Origin: JBGRQA01 sp041725895
GTDB taxonomy: Bacteria > Bacteroidota > Bacteroidia > Bacteroidales > Marinifilaceae
DNA: 64,000 bases
Reading direction: 5' to 3'
Assembly: GCA_041725895.1 (NCBI GenBank)
Contig: JBGRQA010000016.1
Coordinates: forward strand, 1-64,000
Shown in pieces: positions 6,704 to 15,328 of this stretch (position 1 is its first letter; each line of letters starts with the position of its first letter). The position numbers and the translations under genes are program-made. The notes under the pieces are model-generated. The model saw only the letters and a program-made list of their open reading frames with translations, did no database searches and was not told the DNA's origin.

Positions 6704-8314
6704 ATGGATCCAATTTGGTTAACTATAGCTTTTACTCTAGGTTTTTTAGTTCGTCTAATTGGCTTGCCTCCACTGATTGGATATTTGGTAGCCGGTTTTG
6801 TTCTCAATTATTTCGGGGCAGAATCAGGCGAATTCATTAAAACTGTCTCTGACCTGGGTGTAACCCTACTGCTATTCACCATTGGGTTAAAATTAAAAAT
6901 AAAAACACTACTTCGTAAGGAAATCTGGGCCGGTTCCATTATTCATATGATACTTACAACAGTTGTTTTCGCACTTATTCTCCTCTTTCTAAGTTACACT
7001 ACAGTTAATACTTTAATAACTATTAATTTAAAACTAGCCTTTATTGTTGCATTTGCTTTGAGTTTTTCCAGTACCATTTATGCTGTTAAAATATTAGAGG
7101 ACAAAGGTGAGCTAAATTCCCCACATGGTATCCTATCCATTGGCATCTTAATAATGCAAGATATTTATGCTGTACTATTTATCGTATTTGCAGCAGGAAA
7201 AATACCTAATGTTTGGGTTTGGGTTTTACCTATTGCATTGTTACTTATTCGCCCAATATTAATTTTTGTTCTAAACAAAATTGGTCATGGCGAATTGTTG
7301 GTCTTATTCGGTTTTTTTCTGGCACTAATTGTTGGGGCTGAACTTTTCAAATTTGTTGGTTTAAAAGCAGATCTGGGTGCATTGGTAATCGGTACACTTA
7401 TTGCGAACCACAAAAGATCTAAAGAGTTAGCTGATATCCTATTACACTTCAAGGATTTTTTTCTTGTAGGATTTTTCCTTTCCATAGGATTTTTGGGTAT
7501 TCCTACAAAAGAAATTTTAATTGTAGCGTTCATTTTAGCCTTAGGCTTAAATTTCAAGTTAATTCTGTACTTGCTGGTGCTTACACAATTTAAATTAAGA
7601 GCAAGAACATCCGTATTCACCTCGTTAACTTTGGCTAATTTCAGTGAGTTTGGATTAATCGTAGCTTCTTTTGCAGCTACAGCAAATCTCATCTCATCGG
7701 AGTGGATCGTTGCAATTGCTATTGCTTTGGCAATAACGTTCATAATTTCTTCACCCCTGAACACACATGCCCATTCTATCTACTATAGCATAAAAGAGAA
7801 ATTGCTATTTTTTGAAACATCAGACCGGTTGGAATATGATAAAACATTTGATATTGGCAATGCACAAATCTTAATTTTTGGTTTAGGAAAATTAGGTTCG
7901 GCTGTATATGATCAATTAAACTATAAATATGGTCAATCTGTAATCGGATTGGATTACAACTTAGAAATTGTGGAAAAACTACAAGCCGAAGGAAAAAATG
8001 TTATTCTGGATGACGCAACAGATAGTGAATTTTGGGAAAGAATAGCCAATAGCCCTATTCGTAGTAAGCAAGTAAAAGCGGTAATGCTTTGCATGAACGA
8101 TCATAAATCGAATCTGTTTGCGATAGAGAGACTAAAAGCGATTGACTATGGTGGATTTATCGCCGCCACTGCTATTCATGATGATGAAATAAAAGAGTTG
8201 GAAAAGCTAAACATTCATTCGGTTTACAACCTATATTCCGAAGCTGGATTTGGTTTTGCGGACCACGCCTGCCAAAAAATAAACGAGGTTAATATCCGGA
8301 CCTACAAGGATTAA
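6704..8314 (+). CDS. CPA2 monovalent cation:proton antiporter with TrkA-N (RCK) domain
   Basis: This 536-aa protein has about 12 transmembrane segments across residues 1-360 (Na+/H+ exchanger domain; LIGLPPLIGYLVAG near the N-terminus and DLGVTLLLFTIGLKLK). A cytoplasmic nucleotide-binding Rossmann domain from about residue 385 starts ILIFGLGKLGSAVYDQL and continues VIGLDYNLEIVEKLQAEG, typical of TrkA-N/RCK domains in KefB/KefC/YbaL-like transporters. It is expected to exchange K+ or Na+ for protons across the inner membrane, gated by NAD(H) or a related ligand. It lies alone, 215 bases before the carotenoid genes. No KefF/KefG-type ancillary subunit is adjacent. Confidence 0.92.
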   Translation: MDPIWLTIAFTLGFLVRLIGLPPLIGYLVAGFVLNYFGAESGEFIKTVSDLGVTLLLFTIGLKLKIKTLLRKEIWAGSIIHMILTTVVFALILLFLSYTTVNTLITINLKLAFIVAFALSFSSTIYAVKILEDKGELNSPHGILSIGILIMQDIYAVLFIVFAAGKIPNVWVWVLPIALLLIRPILIFVLNKIGHGELLVLFGFFLALIVGAELFKFVGLKADLGALVIGTLIANHKRSKELADILLHFKDFFLVGFFLSIGFLGIPTKEILIVAFILALGLNFKLILYLLVLTQFKLRARTSVFTSLTLANFSEFGLIVASFAATANLISSEWIVAIAIALAITFIISSPLNTHAHSIYYSIKEKLLFFETSDRLEYDKTFDIGNAQILIFGLGKLGSAVYDQLNYKYGQSVIGLDYNLEIVEKLQAEGKNVILDDATDSEFWERIANSPIRSKQVKAVMLCMNDHKSNLFAIERLKAIDYGGFIAATAIHDDEIKELEKLNIHSVYNLYSEAGFGFADHACQKINEVNIRTYKD

Positions 8315-8529
8315 GAATCAAATATAAATACAGCAAACTTGAAATAGGATTAAAAAAATGAAAACCGAAAAAATTTTAGTAGGGCCTTGATTGAATGCAA
8401 GTGCAAGGAAACATTGAAGAATTGTAGTTTGGATCAACACAGCTCAGACTCAAAAAATCAAGATCAATGCACTTCAAACATGATCATACGAAATATGTGA
8501 AAATATTAAAATTGGAAAAAAAACAATTT

Positions 8530-9372
8530 ATGAGTGTTGATTTATTTGTAGACAGTAGTTACTCCGTTTCAAAAGTAATTACCCATAAATATAGCACCTC
8601 CTTTTCTCTGGCAACATCATTACTGGAAAAGGACAAAAAGCGCGCCATATACGCAGTTTATGGCTTTGTTCGTTTGGCCGATGAAATTGTCGATAGCCTG
8701 CATGGTTTTGATAAATCATTTTTGTTACAGAAGTTGAACGATGATTTACACTATGCACTTAAAAACGGAATGAGTACGAACACGATTTTAGTCGCTTTTG
8801 CAGATACGGTTAATAGATATAAAATCAGTAAAGAGCATATTCAAGCATTTATGGATAGTATGAAATATGACTTAACTAAAACATCGTATACCAAAGCTAC
8901 GGATTTAGACAAGTACATATATGGTTCGGCCGATGTTGTTGGATTAATTTGTTTGAAAGTATTTTGCAATGGTGATACAGGTCTGTATAAAAAACTTGAA
9001 ACTCCTGCTCAAAAATTAGGTTCTGCCTTTCAAAAGGTTAACTTTTTACGTGACTTAAAAGATGACATTCAGCAATTGGGCCGAAGTTACTTTCCTGAAA
9101 TATCAGATTGCCATCTCAACAACCATAGCAAAAGACAGATAGAAGAATCGATAAAAAAGGACTTTGAGGAAGCCTGGAAGGGTGTTAAACAGCTGCCAGG
9201 AAGATCGAAGCTGGCAGTAGCACTGGCTTATTACTATTACAAAGGTCTACTAAAGAAAATTATCCGCACCTCCCCTAAAAGCTTACTACAAAAAAGAATA
9301 CGAATATCAAATTTCAAAAAATATCTGATAATAATAAAAGTGTGTTTTATGTACAAAACCAGAATAATTTAA
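8530..9372 (+). CDS. crtB: Phytoene/squalene synthase family protein (phytoene synthase)
   Basis: This 280-aa prenyl synthase joins two geranylgeranyl diphosphates to phytoene in the carotenoid pathway. The first Asp-rich motif is DEIVD (residues 51-55), preceded by the substrate-contact region HKYSTSFSLATSLL. The second motif lies in FQKVNFLRDLKDDIQQLGRSYFPE. I start at ATG 8530 because family members begin shortly before the HKYS block. The upstream ATG at 8467 would add 21 basic residues with no counterpart. Its location at the head of a cruF, acyltransferase, glycosyltransferase and desaturase series supports phytoene rather than squalene synthesis. The gap to cruF is 90 bases. Confidence 0.92.
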   Translation: MSVDLFVDSSYSVSKVITHKYSTSFSLATSLLEKDKKRAIYAVYGFVRLADEIVDSLHGFDKSFLLQKLNDDLHYALKNGMSTNTILVAFADTVNRYKISKEHIQAFMDSMKYDLTKTSYTKATDLDKYIYGSADVVGLICLKVFCNGDTGLYKKLETPAQKLGSAFQKVNFLRDLKDDIQQLGRSYFPEISDCHLNNHSKRQIEESIKKDFEEAWKGVKQLPGRSKLAVALAYYYYKGLLKKIIRTSPKSLLQKRIRISNFKKYLIIIKVCFMYKTRII

Positions 9373-9462
9373 CCAAGGTGAAGGATTCAATATTCTATTA
9401 AGAATGAATCATCTTTTTAAGATTGAGCACAACCAATAAAACCGAACTACAAGTAGTTTACT

Positions 9463-10113
9463 ATGAAACTATACCCAAAGAATAGAATTCCGGAAAATGA
9501 GGTAAAAAAGTTTATTGTAATTTTTTACACAATAGGAACTTTGGGTTTTCTAATTCCCTTTACAAGGGATTTATTTATTGCGATTACCCCTTTCGCCCTC
9601 CTATTAAACATCTATTTACTCGCTCTTTATCACAAAACTTATTCTACAAAAACAACAATTGCTTTTACACTGATTTTTCTATTGGGTTTTTTTATTGAGG
9701 TTATAGGGGTTAATACCGGACTCATTTTTGGAAATTATCAATATGGTAACGGACTCGGATTAAAAGTATTAAAAACGCCATTGCTAATTGGTGTCAATTG
9801 GCTATTCCTGACATACGTAAGCACTTCGATACTAGGCAATTTAAAAACACAATACAGTATAGTTATACTGACAGCTCCTCTTTTAATGCTTAGTTATGAT
9901 TTGGTTTTAGAACAGGTTGCCCCCAAAATGGATATGTGGAGTTGGCAAAATAATTCTGTGCCACAACAAAACTTTATTGCCTGGTATTTAATTGCCTTTG
10001 TATTTGTTGCAATGTTGAAAATATTCAAGATAGATACCCACAATAGTATGTCAAAGATACTATTTGCTTGTCAGTTTACATTTTTGGTTTTATTAATGCT
10101 TGTTTTAAAATAG
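9463..10113 (+). CDS. CruF-like carotenoid hydratase (carotenoid biosynthesis protein, PF04240)
   Basis: This 216-aa membrane protein has about seven hydrophobic segments. Family-typical blocks are FFIEVIGVNTGLIFGNYQYG (about residues 76-95), KVLKTPLLIGVNWL and YDLVLEQVAPKMDMWSW. CruF-type proteins add water across the 1',2' double bond of acyclic carotenoid ends, creating the hydroxyl that is later glycosylated. That fits the glycosyltransferase and acyltransferase immediately downstream. Only four bases separate it from the next gene, so it is part of the operon. The enzymatic call rests on family and context. Confidence 0.85.
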   Translation: MKLYPKNRIPENEVKKFIVIFYTIGTLGFLIPFTRDLFIAITPFALLLNIYLLALYHKTYSTKTTIAFTLIFLLGFFIEVIGVNTGLIFGNYQYGNGLGLKVLKTPLLIGVNWLFLTYVSTSILGNLKTQYSIVILTAPLLMLSYDLVLEQVAPKMDMWSWQNNSVPQQNFIAWYLIAFVFVAMLKIFKIDTHNSMSKILFACQFTFLVLLMLVLK

Positions 10114-10117
10114 AAAG

Positions 10118-10738
10118 ATGATAAGAGCAAAACACCATATTGTAATATACCCTTTATTTAAATGGCTTACAGGCTTTTTGCTCAGGCGAAATTTTAATTC
10201 AATACATATCGAAGGTAGTTATCATGACAACAAAAACCCAATTCTCCTGATAGCCAACCATATCAGCTGGTGGGATGGATTTTGGATAATGTATCTAAAC
10301 TTAAAAATACTTCATCGCAAATTTCATTTTATGATGTTGGAGCAACAATTAAAAAAGCATTGGTATTTCCAGTATTCAGGAGCATATTCCGTAAAGAAAA
10401 AGTCTAGAAGCATCATCCAAAGCCTGCGATATACCAATAAACTACTTCAAGATTCCCATAATATGGTATTCCTGTTTCCCCAGGGAAAAATTCATTCACT
10501 CTATAACAATTCAATCAAATTTGAGAAAGGGGTACAAAAAATCATTGATCATACTATGGACGAAGTACAGATTGTTTACGTTGCAAACCTAATCGATTAT
10601 TTTTCACATTCGAAACCAAATCTATTCATTTACATCGAGGCTTATTTAGCGAAAGATTTAAAAGGAAACCTGGCCGAAGCCAAATACAAACGATTCTTTG
10701 ATGGCGTACTATGCCAACACAAAATAAAAACTTCATGA
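10118..10738 (+). CDS. 1-acyl-glycerol-3-phosphate acyltransferase-like (PlsC) acyltransferase
   Basis: This 206-aa protein has the PlsC signature NHISWWDG (HxxxxD motif, about residues 47-54) and a later FLFPQGKIHS block, equivalent to the substrate-binding FPEGTRS motif. The N-terminal part is amphipathic, as expected for membrane-associated acyltransferases. Being embedded between the hydratase and glycosyltransferase of a carotenoid operon, it probably acylates the sugar of a carotenoid glycoside, as proposed for several Bacteroidota and staphylococcal pathways. A general phospholipid role cannot be excluded. Its TGA overlaps the ATG of the next gene. Confidence 0.85.
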   Translation: MIRAKHHIVIYPLFKWLTGFLLRRNFNSIHIEGSYHDNKNPILLIANHISWWDGFWIMYLNLKILHRKFHFMMLEQQLKKHWYFQYSGAYSVKKKSRSIIQSLRYTNKLLQDSHNMVFLFPQGKIHSLYNNSIKFEKGVQKIIDHTMDEVQIVYVANLIDYFSHSKPNLFIYIEAYLAKDLKGNLAEAKYKRFFDGVLCQHKIKTS

Positions 10739-11829
10739 TGCAATACTTGGCATATATATCAATTGGATTTGTTGCATTTCAGCTTGCAAATGTATTGTTG
10801 AATCTTTTTTTCCGTCAAAGAATTCGTAAAACGATGTTACCCCCCAAAGGGAAGATTTCAATTCTAATTCCGGCGCGAAATGAGGAACATAACATTGGCT
10901 TATTGTTGGAAGATTTAAGAGAAATGAAAAGCAATTCCATTGAAATTATAGTTTTTAATGATCAATCAACCGATAACACATCTTCCATCGTACAAAATCA
11001 TGCCATTGCAGACAAAAGAATAAAACTGATACAATCGGAGGGTTTGCCCCAAAACTGGTTGGGTAAAAACCATGCTTGCTTTCAATTAGCCAAACAAGCA
11101 ACGGGCAGCTACTATTTATTCCTCGATGCCGATGTTAGGCTGGCAAACAGTATTATAGAAGATGCTGTTTCATACCTTGAAAAACATCACTTAAGTCTAC
11201 TATCCGTTTTCCCAATTCAAATACAAAAGAACCTTAGCGAAAAAATTTCAGTATCCATTATGAATTACATTTTGCTAACACTCTTACCTCTAATTTTTGT
11301 TAGAATTTCACCATTTTCCTCACATTCAGCGGCCAACGGTCAGTTTATGCTTTTCAGAGCGACCTGCTACAAAAAAATTCAACCGCATAAAATCTTTAAA
11401 ACCTCAGCTGTTGAAGATATTGCTATATCCAGATACTACAAAAAGAAGAAGATAAGAATTGCCTGCATTACAGGAGATAACAGGATAAAGTGCAGGATGT
11501 ATAAAAATTACAAACAAGCCTTAAACGGTTTTTCAAAAAATATTTTTACGTTCTTTGGAAACCATCCAGCTTTAGCCTTCCTTTTCTGGATATTTGCAGC
11601 ACTGGGTTTTATTCCGGTTTGGCTGTCACAGCCAAATCTTTTACTAATCTACATTAGCCTTTCTGCCTTAACACAAGTATTTTATTCAGTCATAAGTAAA
11701 CAAAATATAGTGTTAAGCACCATGCTATTTCCAGCTCAGCTTTTCTTTATGCTCCAGGTTATGACAACAAGTATTCTTAATCATAAAAACCAACAATATT
11801 CATGGAAAGGGCGAAATATTTATTCATAG
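10735..11829 (+). CDS. Family 2 glycosyltransferase (carotenoid glycosyltransferase candidate)
   Basis: This is a 364-aa GT2 enzyme. A short N-terminal membrane helix precedes ISILIPARNEEHNIG (nucleotide-binding strand), VFNDQSTDNT, LPQNWLGKNHAC and the metal-binding DADV motif. Two or three C-terminal hydrophobic helices anchor it (about residues 275-350). The GKNHA block is typical of GT2 enzymes in carotenoid operons (CrtQ-like). I prefer ATG 10735, which overlaps the preceding stop in ATGATG, over the upstream ATG 10711. It likely transfers a hexose to the 1'-hydroxyl made by the CruF-like enzyme. Sugar identity is unknown. The gene overlaps the next by 28 bases. Confidence 0.85.
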   Translation: MMQYLAYISIGFVAFQLANVLLNLFFRQRIRKTMLPPKGKISILIPARNEEHNIGLLLEDLREMKSNSIEIIVFNDQSTDNTSSIVQNHAIADKRIKLIQSEGLPQNWLGKNHACFQLAKQATGSYYLFLDADVRLANSIIEDAVSYLEKHHLSLLSVFPIQIQKNLSEKISVSIMNYILLTLLPLIFVRISPFSSHSAANGQFMLFRATCYKKIQPHKIFKTSAVEDIAISRYYKKKKIRIACITGDNRIKCRMYKNYKQALNGFSKNIFTFFGNHPALAFLFWIFAALGFIPVWLSQPNLLLIYISLSALTQVFYSVISKQNIVLSTMLFPAQLFFMLQVMTTSILNHKNQQYSWKGRNIYS

Positions 11830-12536
11830 TATTGTTCTGCTTATCGAACCTGGTCTTATTGGGACAAAATAATCGGTCGATATATAATGCCTTTATTAAC
11901 GGCAATATGAAAGATTGGAAGAATGAGATTGATAAACTGGAAATAACTACAAACAAGAGCAATAGTTACAAATTAGAATTAGTTAATCATCAAATTGGTT
12001 ACATCGGTTGGTGTATAGGGATGGAAAAATATGAGGAAGCAAAAAAATATTTGAAGTTATCATCTTCTCATATAAAAGAACTCAAAGAAAAAAAGTTCAA
12101 ACCCTCCTATGTGAAATCTTATAAAGGTTCTATTGATGGTCTAAAAATTGGAATAAATAACCTCTATGCAATTCTATTAGGCCCTGGTATTATTTCAAAA
12201 GCCAAATCTTCTATAAAACTTGACAATAATAACCCTTATGGTTATATCCTTTTGGGCAATTCAAAGTACTACATGTGGGCAATGCTAGGTGGTTCGAAAG
12301 ACGAAGCTGTTCGCTATTATAAAATTGCAGAAAAAATAATAGAAAATGGGCAAAAAACAGATCACAACTGGAACTACTTAAGCCTACTTACCATGATTGC
12401 ACATGCAAATGTTGAAATGGGCAATTATAGTGAGGCTAATTTGTATTACAAAAAGATTTTACAAATTGAACCAAATTACAAATGGATTAAAGAAGAAATC
12501 TATCCAAAATTTATAAACAAACATGGAAAAAAATAA
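11802..12536 (+). CDS. Secreted TPR-containing protein in the carotenoid operon
   Basis: This 244-aa protein has an N-terminal signal peptide (ERAKYLFIVLFCLSNLVLLGQ, cleavage near residue 22). Helical repeats follow, including NPYGYILLGNSKYYMWAMLGGSKDEA and the clear TPR pair AHANVEMGNYSEANLYYKKI with LQIEPNYKW near the C-terminus. The role is unknown. The tight overlaps (28 bases with the glycosyltransferase before, 14 with the desaturase after) indicate translational coupling. That ties it to carotenoid glycoside synthesis or export rather than to a chance neighbour. It is probably periplasmic. Confidence 0.8.
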   Translation: MERAKYLFIVLFCLSNLVLLGQNNRSIYNAFINGNMKDWKNEIDKLEITTNKSNSYKLELVNHQIGYIGWCIGMEKYEEAKKYLKLSSSHIKELKEKKFKPSYVKSYKGSIDGLKIGINNLYAILLGPGIISKAKSSIKLDNNNPYGYILLGNSKYYMWAMLGGSKDEAVRYYKIAEKIIENGQKTDHNWNYLSLLTMIAHANVEMGNYSEANLYYKKILQIEPNYKWIKEEIYPKFINKHGKK

Positions 12537-14001
12537 AACGGTATTAATTATTGGAACCGGACTGGGAGGACTTTCAACAGGATTAAGACTGGCTTCCAGA
12601 GGTTATAAAGTAAGATTTTTGGAAAAGGCATCGCAAGCAGGTGGGCGTTTGAATCAGCTTAAGAAAGATGGTTTCACTTTTGATGTTGGTCCCAGTTTTT
12701 TCAGTATGCCCTATGAGTTTGAAGAACTTGTTAAGGATTGTGGAATTGCAATGCCCTTTGATTTTGTAGAATTAGATCCCCTCTACACCGTCAATTTTCG
12801 AGGGAGTGATAAAAGGTTTTCACTCTACAAAGACATAGATAAACTTGGTGAGCAGTTTGAGGGTATAGAGCCCAATTTTAAAGAGAAACTTACAGCTTAT
12901 TTAAAAAAATGCAGTGAACTGTATAATGACACCGTTGATGTAGTTATTAAACAGAATTTTGATAGCACCCCGGGCTATTTAAAAGCCTTAATGCAAGTGA
13001 ATCCAAAACACCTGCCGGTACTGTTTAAAACCTTCTGGAAACAATGCTGCTCATATTTCGAATCGAAGGAAGCGCGGCAAATTTTATCGCTCATTGCCTT
13101 CTTCTTGGGGCGAACTCCTTTTGACACGAATGCTGTTTATACTCTATTGTCTCACATCGAATTTTCACATACAGGATACTACAATGTGAAAGGAGGAATG
13201 TACACCATTGTAAACAGTTTAGTGAAAGAGCTAAAAAAACTGGATGTAACGTTTGAGTACAATACAGAAATTATTGATTATACAAACAATGGCAAACGAT
13301 TAACTTCCTTAATTGACCAGAATGGTAAATCGTGGGAAGCAGATATTTATATTGTAAATGCAGATGCCGCTTTATTTAGAGGGACTGTCTTCAATCGTAA
13401 AAAATATGCTGACAAACGACTAAAAAAGATGAGTTGGACAATGGGGTACTTAACTTTTTATGTTGGGATAAAAACTCAATTGGAACAAGTTGAACATCAC
13501 AATTACTTTTTAGGGAATAATTACGAAGTCTATGCAAAAGATGTCATGAATAATCCCGGAACTTTGGAAAAGCCATACTACTACGTTAATGTATTATCGA
13601 AGCATAATAGCGAATGTGCCCCTGAGGGATGCGAGGCATTGTTCTTTGTTTGTCCTGTACCAAACCTTCTCAATAAAACCAATTGGTCTGACAAACAGGA
13701 AATGATAAAAAGCATAATTAAAGATTTTTCAGAAAGAATAAATCAGGATATTTCAAAAGACATTGTTTTTCAAGCGGAATATACACCAGAAGACTGGCAA
13801 AACCAGTTTAATCTATACAAAGGTGCAGGTTTAGGGTTATCACATAGTATGTTGCAAATAGGAGCTCTAAGACCCAAAAATTATGATGAGAAATTCAAAA
13901 ACATGTTTTACGTTGGAGCATCTACCGTACCGGGAGCCGGCTTACCCATGGCAGTAATCAGTTCAAAATTAGCAGCTGAACGGATATACACTTATGAATA
14001 A
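12523..14001 (+). CDS. crtI: Phytoene desaturase family FAD oxidoreductase (CrtI/CrtD type)
   Basis: This 492-aa flavoprotein has an N-terminal dinucleotide-binding fold IIGTGLGGLSTGLRLAS (about 8-24), an acidic end of strand 2 (FLEKA) and GGR. The C-terminal flavin motif is FYVGASTVPGAGLPMAVISS (about 464-483). GLSHSMLQIGALRP is typical of CrtI-family desaturases. The segment FDVGPSFFSMP is nearer to CrtD-like 3,4-desaturases than to the common GPTVITDP form. It could therefore desaturate phytoene, or act on the hydroxylated end, or both. It is the only desaturase in view and ends the operon. The symbol is given for the family. Confidence 0.83.
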   Translation: MEKNKTVLIIGTGLGGLSTGLRLASRGYKVRFLEKASQAGGRLNQLKKDGFTFDVGPSFFSMPYEFEELVKDCGIAMPFDFVELDPLYTVNFRGSDKRFSLYKDIDKLGEQFEGIEPNFKEKLTAYLKKCSELYNDTVDVVIKQNFDSTPGYLKALMQVNPKHLPVLFKTFWKQCCSYFESKEARQILSLIAFFLGRTPFDTNAVYTLLSHIEFSHTGYYNVKGGMYTIVNSLVKELKKLDVTFEYNTEIIDYTNNGKRLTSLIDQNGKSWEADIYIVNADAALFRGTVFNRKKYADKRLKKMSWTMGYLTFYVGIKTQLEQVEHHNYFLGNNYEVYAKDVMNNPGTLEKPYYYVNVLSKHNSECAPEGCEALFFVCPVPNLLNKTNWSDKQEMIKSIIKDFSERINQDISKDIVFQAEYTPEDWQNQFNLYKGAGLGLSHSMLQIGALRPKNYDEKFKNMFYVGASTVPGAGLPMAVISSKLAAERIYTYE

Positions 14002-14304
14002 ACATTGCAGAAAGCCTCCCCCATTTGCAATTCGCATAAACCGAACCGTCTGCTATTAGTTCCGGGAACACCTCCAAACATGAAGAGGAATCGAAAAGGG
14101 AATAAATATAGGTTTCCTGGATACTGACTTTTTAGAATTGAAACCGATTCGTTACTTTTACCCGCGATGTTGATTTTCTCCATTGAGAATGAAATCATTT
14201 GTATACATCATGGCAACCTGGGACACACAACTACCCAAGCGTTGCAATTACTCATTTTCTGACAATTACACCATTGTCTAAAACAAAAAAACGCGGAAAC
14301 AACC
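14002..14304. other. Intergenic region after the carotenoid operon
   Basis: About 300 bases with no credible gene. The reverse-strand frame at 13992-14198 overlaps the desaturase end and has no family features. No clear terminator hairpin with a T-run was found. Confidence 0.4.
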
Positions 14305-14949
14305 ATGCAAAATAACAATAAAAATACTTGCCCACTTTGTAAAAGTGAAAGCAACGAACTAATCAACACCAACAAACGACGCTTTTATCAATGTCAGAAT
14401 TGTTTTGCAATCTTTAATGATCCGGATTCAAGACTAACAGAAAGCGAGGAAAAAAAACATTACAGTCAGCATAACAATGACGTTGAGGACAAAGGTTATC
14501 AAAAGTTTGTCTCCCCAATTACCTCAGCCATTCTCCAAGACTTTACCACAAACGACACAGGCCTTGACTTTGGAGCAGGAACTGGTCCCGTTATATCAAA
14601 AATCTTAAAAGATAATGCCTTTTCCATCGAACAATATGATCCGTTTTTTCATAACTATCCCCATCTATTAGAAAAAAAATACAATTACATTGCCTGCTGC
14701 GAAGTGATAGAGCATTTTCATGACCCCAAAAAAGAATTTGATTTGCTTCGGAAGCTTTTACACGATAATGGAAAACTCTATTGCATGACAGACATCTATG
14801 ATGAGAGCATCGATTTTGAAAAATGGTACTACAAAAACGATCCCACACATGTATTCCTATACCACAGGAAAACAATTCAATGGATAAAAGAGGAATATGG
14901 ATTTTCCGATGTGACAATAGAGGGTAGAATGATTATCTTCTCCCTGTAA
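14305..14949 (+). CDS. SAM-dependent methyltransferase with N-terminal zinc ribbon
   Basis: This 214-aa protein begins with a four-Cys ribbon CPLC...CQNC (residues 9-33). A class I methyltransferase domain follows: motif I LDFGAGTG (about 83-90), an acidic residue in QYDPF, and CCEVIEHFHDP (post-motif II), typical of the Methyltransf_23 group. The C-terminal half has DPTHVFLYHRKTIQWI, seen in bacterial methyltransferases of this group. The substrate is unknown. These proteins are often annotated as generic class I SAM methyltransferases. It stands alone between two gaps of 300 bases or more. Confidence 0.85.
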   Translation: MQNNNKNTCPLCKSESNELINTNKRRFYQCQNCFAIFNDPDSRLTESEEKKHYSQHNNDVEDKGYQKFVSPITSAILQDFTTNDTGLDFGAGTGPVISKILKDNAFSIEQYDPFFHNYPHLLEKKYNYIACCEVIEHFHDPKKEFDLLRKLLHDNGKLYCMTDIYDESIDFEKWYYKNDPTHVFLYHRKTIQWIKEEYGFSDVTIEGRMIIFSL

Positions 14950-14993
14950 TTTAAAACCTGTCCATAAGTGCAACCATAAAAACACATTGTCTA

Positions 14994-15037
14994 TTCCCGA
15001 GCATTGCATTTTGAATGCATTATAGCAATGCCGGGAA
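14994..15037. repeat. Long imperfect hairpin
   Basis: TTCCCG-A-GCATTGC (14994-15007) can pair with GCAATGC-CGGGAA (15025-15037), 13 paired bases with one bulge. It lies 45 bases after the methyltransferase stop. There is no T-tract, so it may be a processed 3' stem or a dispersed palindromic element rather than a simple terminator. The remaining gap to 15328 holds no gene. Confidence 0.4.
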
Positions 15038-15191
15038 GCTATTCCCATCTGCACGTTACAGTATTCTCCAAAAAAGCCGCTAATCTTTCGTAAATTCCTT
15101 ACATCCCATGCAATAATGGGACCTTCCTTCAACCAGGATGCATCTTTGAAAAGTTCACCTCCTCTTCTTCGAAAGAACAGGGAAATCCCTA

Positions 15192-15222
15192 TTTGCCAAT
15201 CCTTTCATATTTCTTACCTTTA
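15192..15222 (+). promoter_or_regulatory. Bacteroidota-type promoter upstream of the YitT gene
   Basis: TTTG (15192-15195), a 19-base spacer and TACCTTTA (15215-15222) match the Bacteroides primary-sigma consensus (TTTG-N19-TAnnTTTG) except for the last base. It would give a leader of about 100 bases for the gene at 15329. Confidence 0.5.
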
Positions 15223-15328
15223 GTTGCATGACCATTGATTTTGGGCCCCTTGCCATCCTGTAGCAAATTTACACCTGGCAAGATCCACGAGATTACCCAT
15301 TGCAATTATTCACTAGAATTTTCATTTT

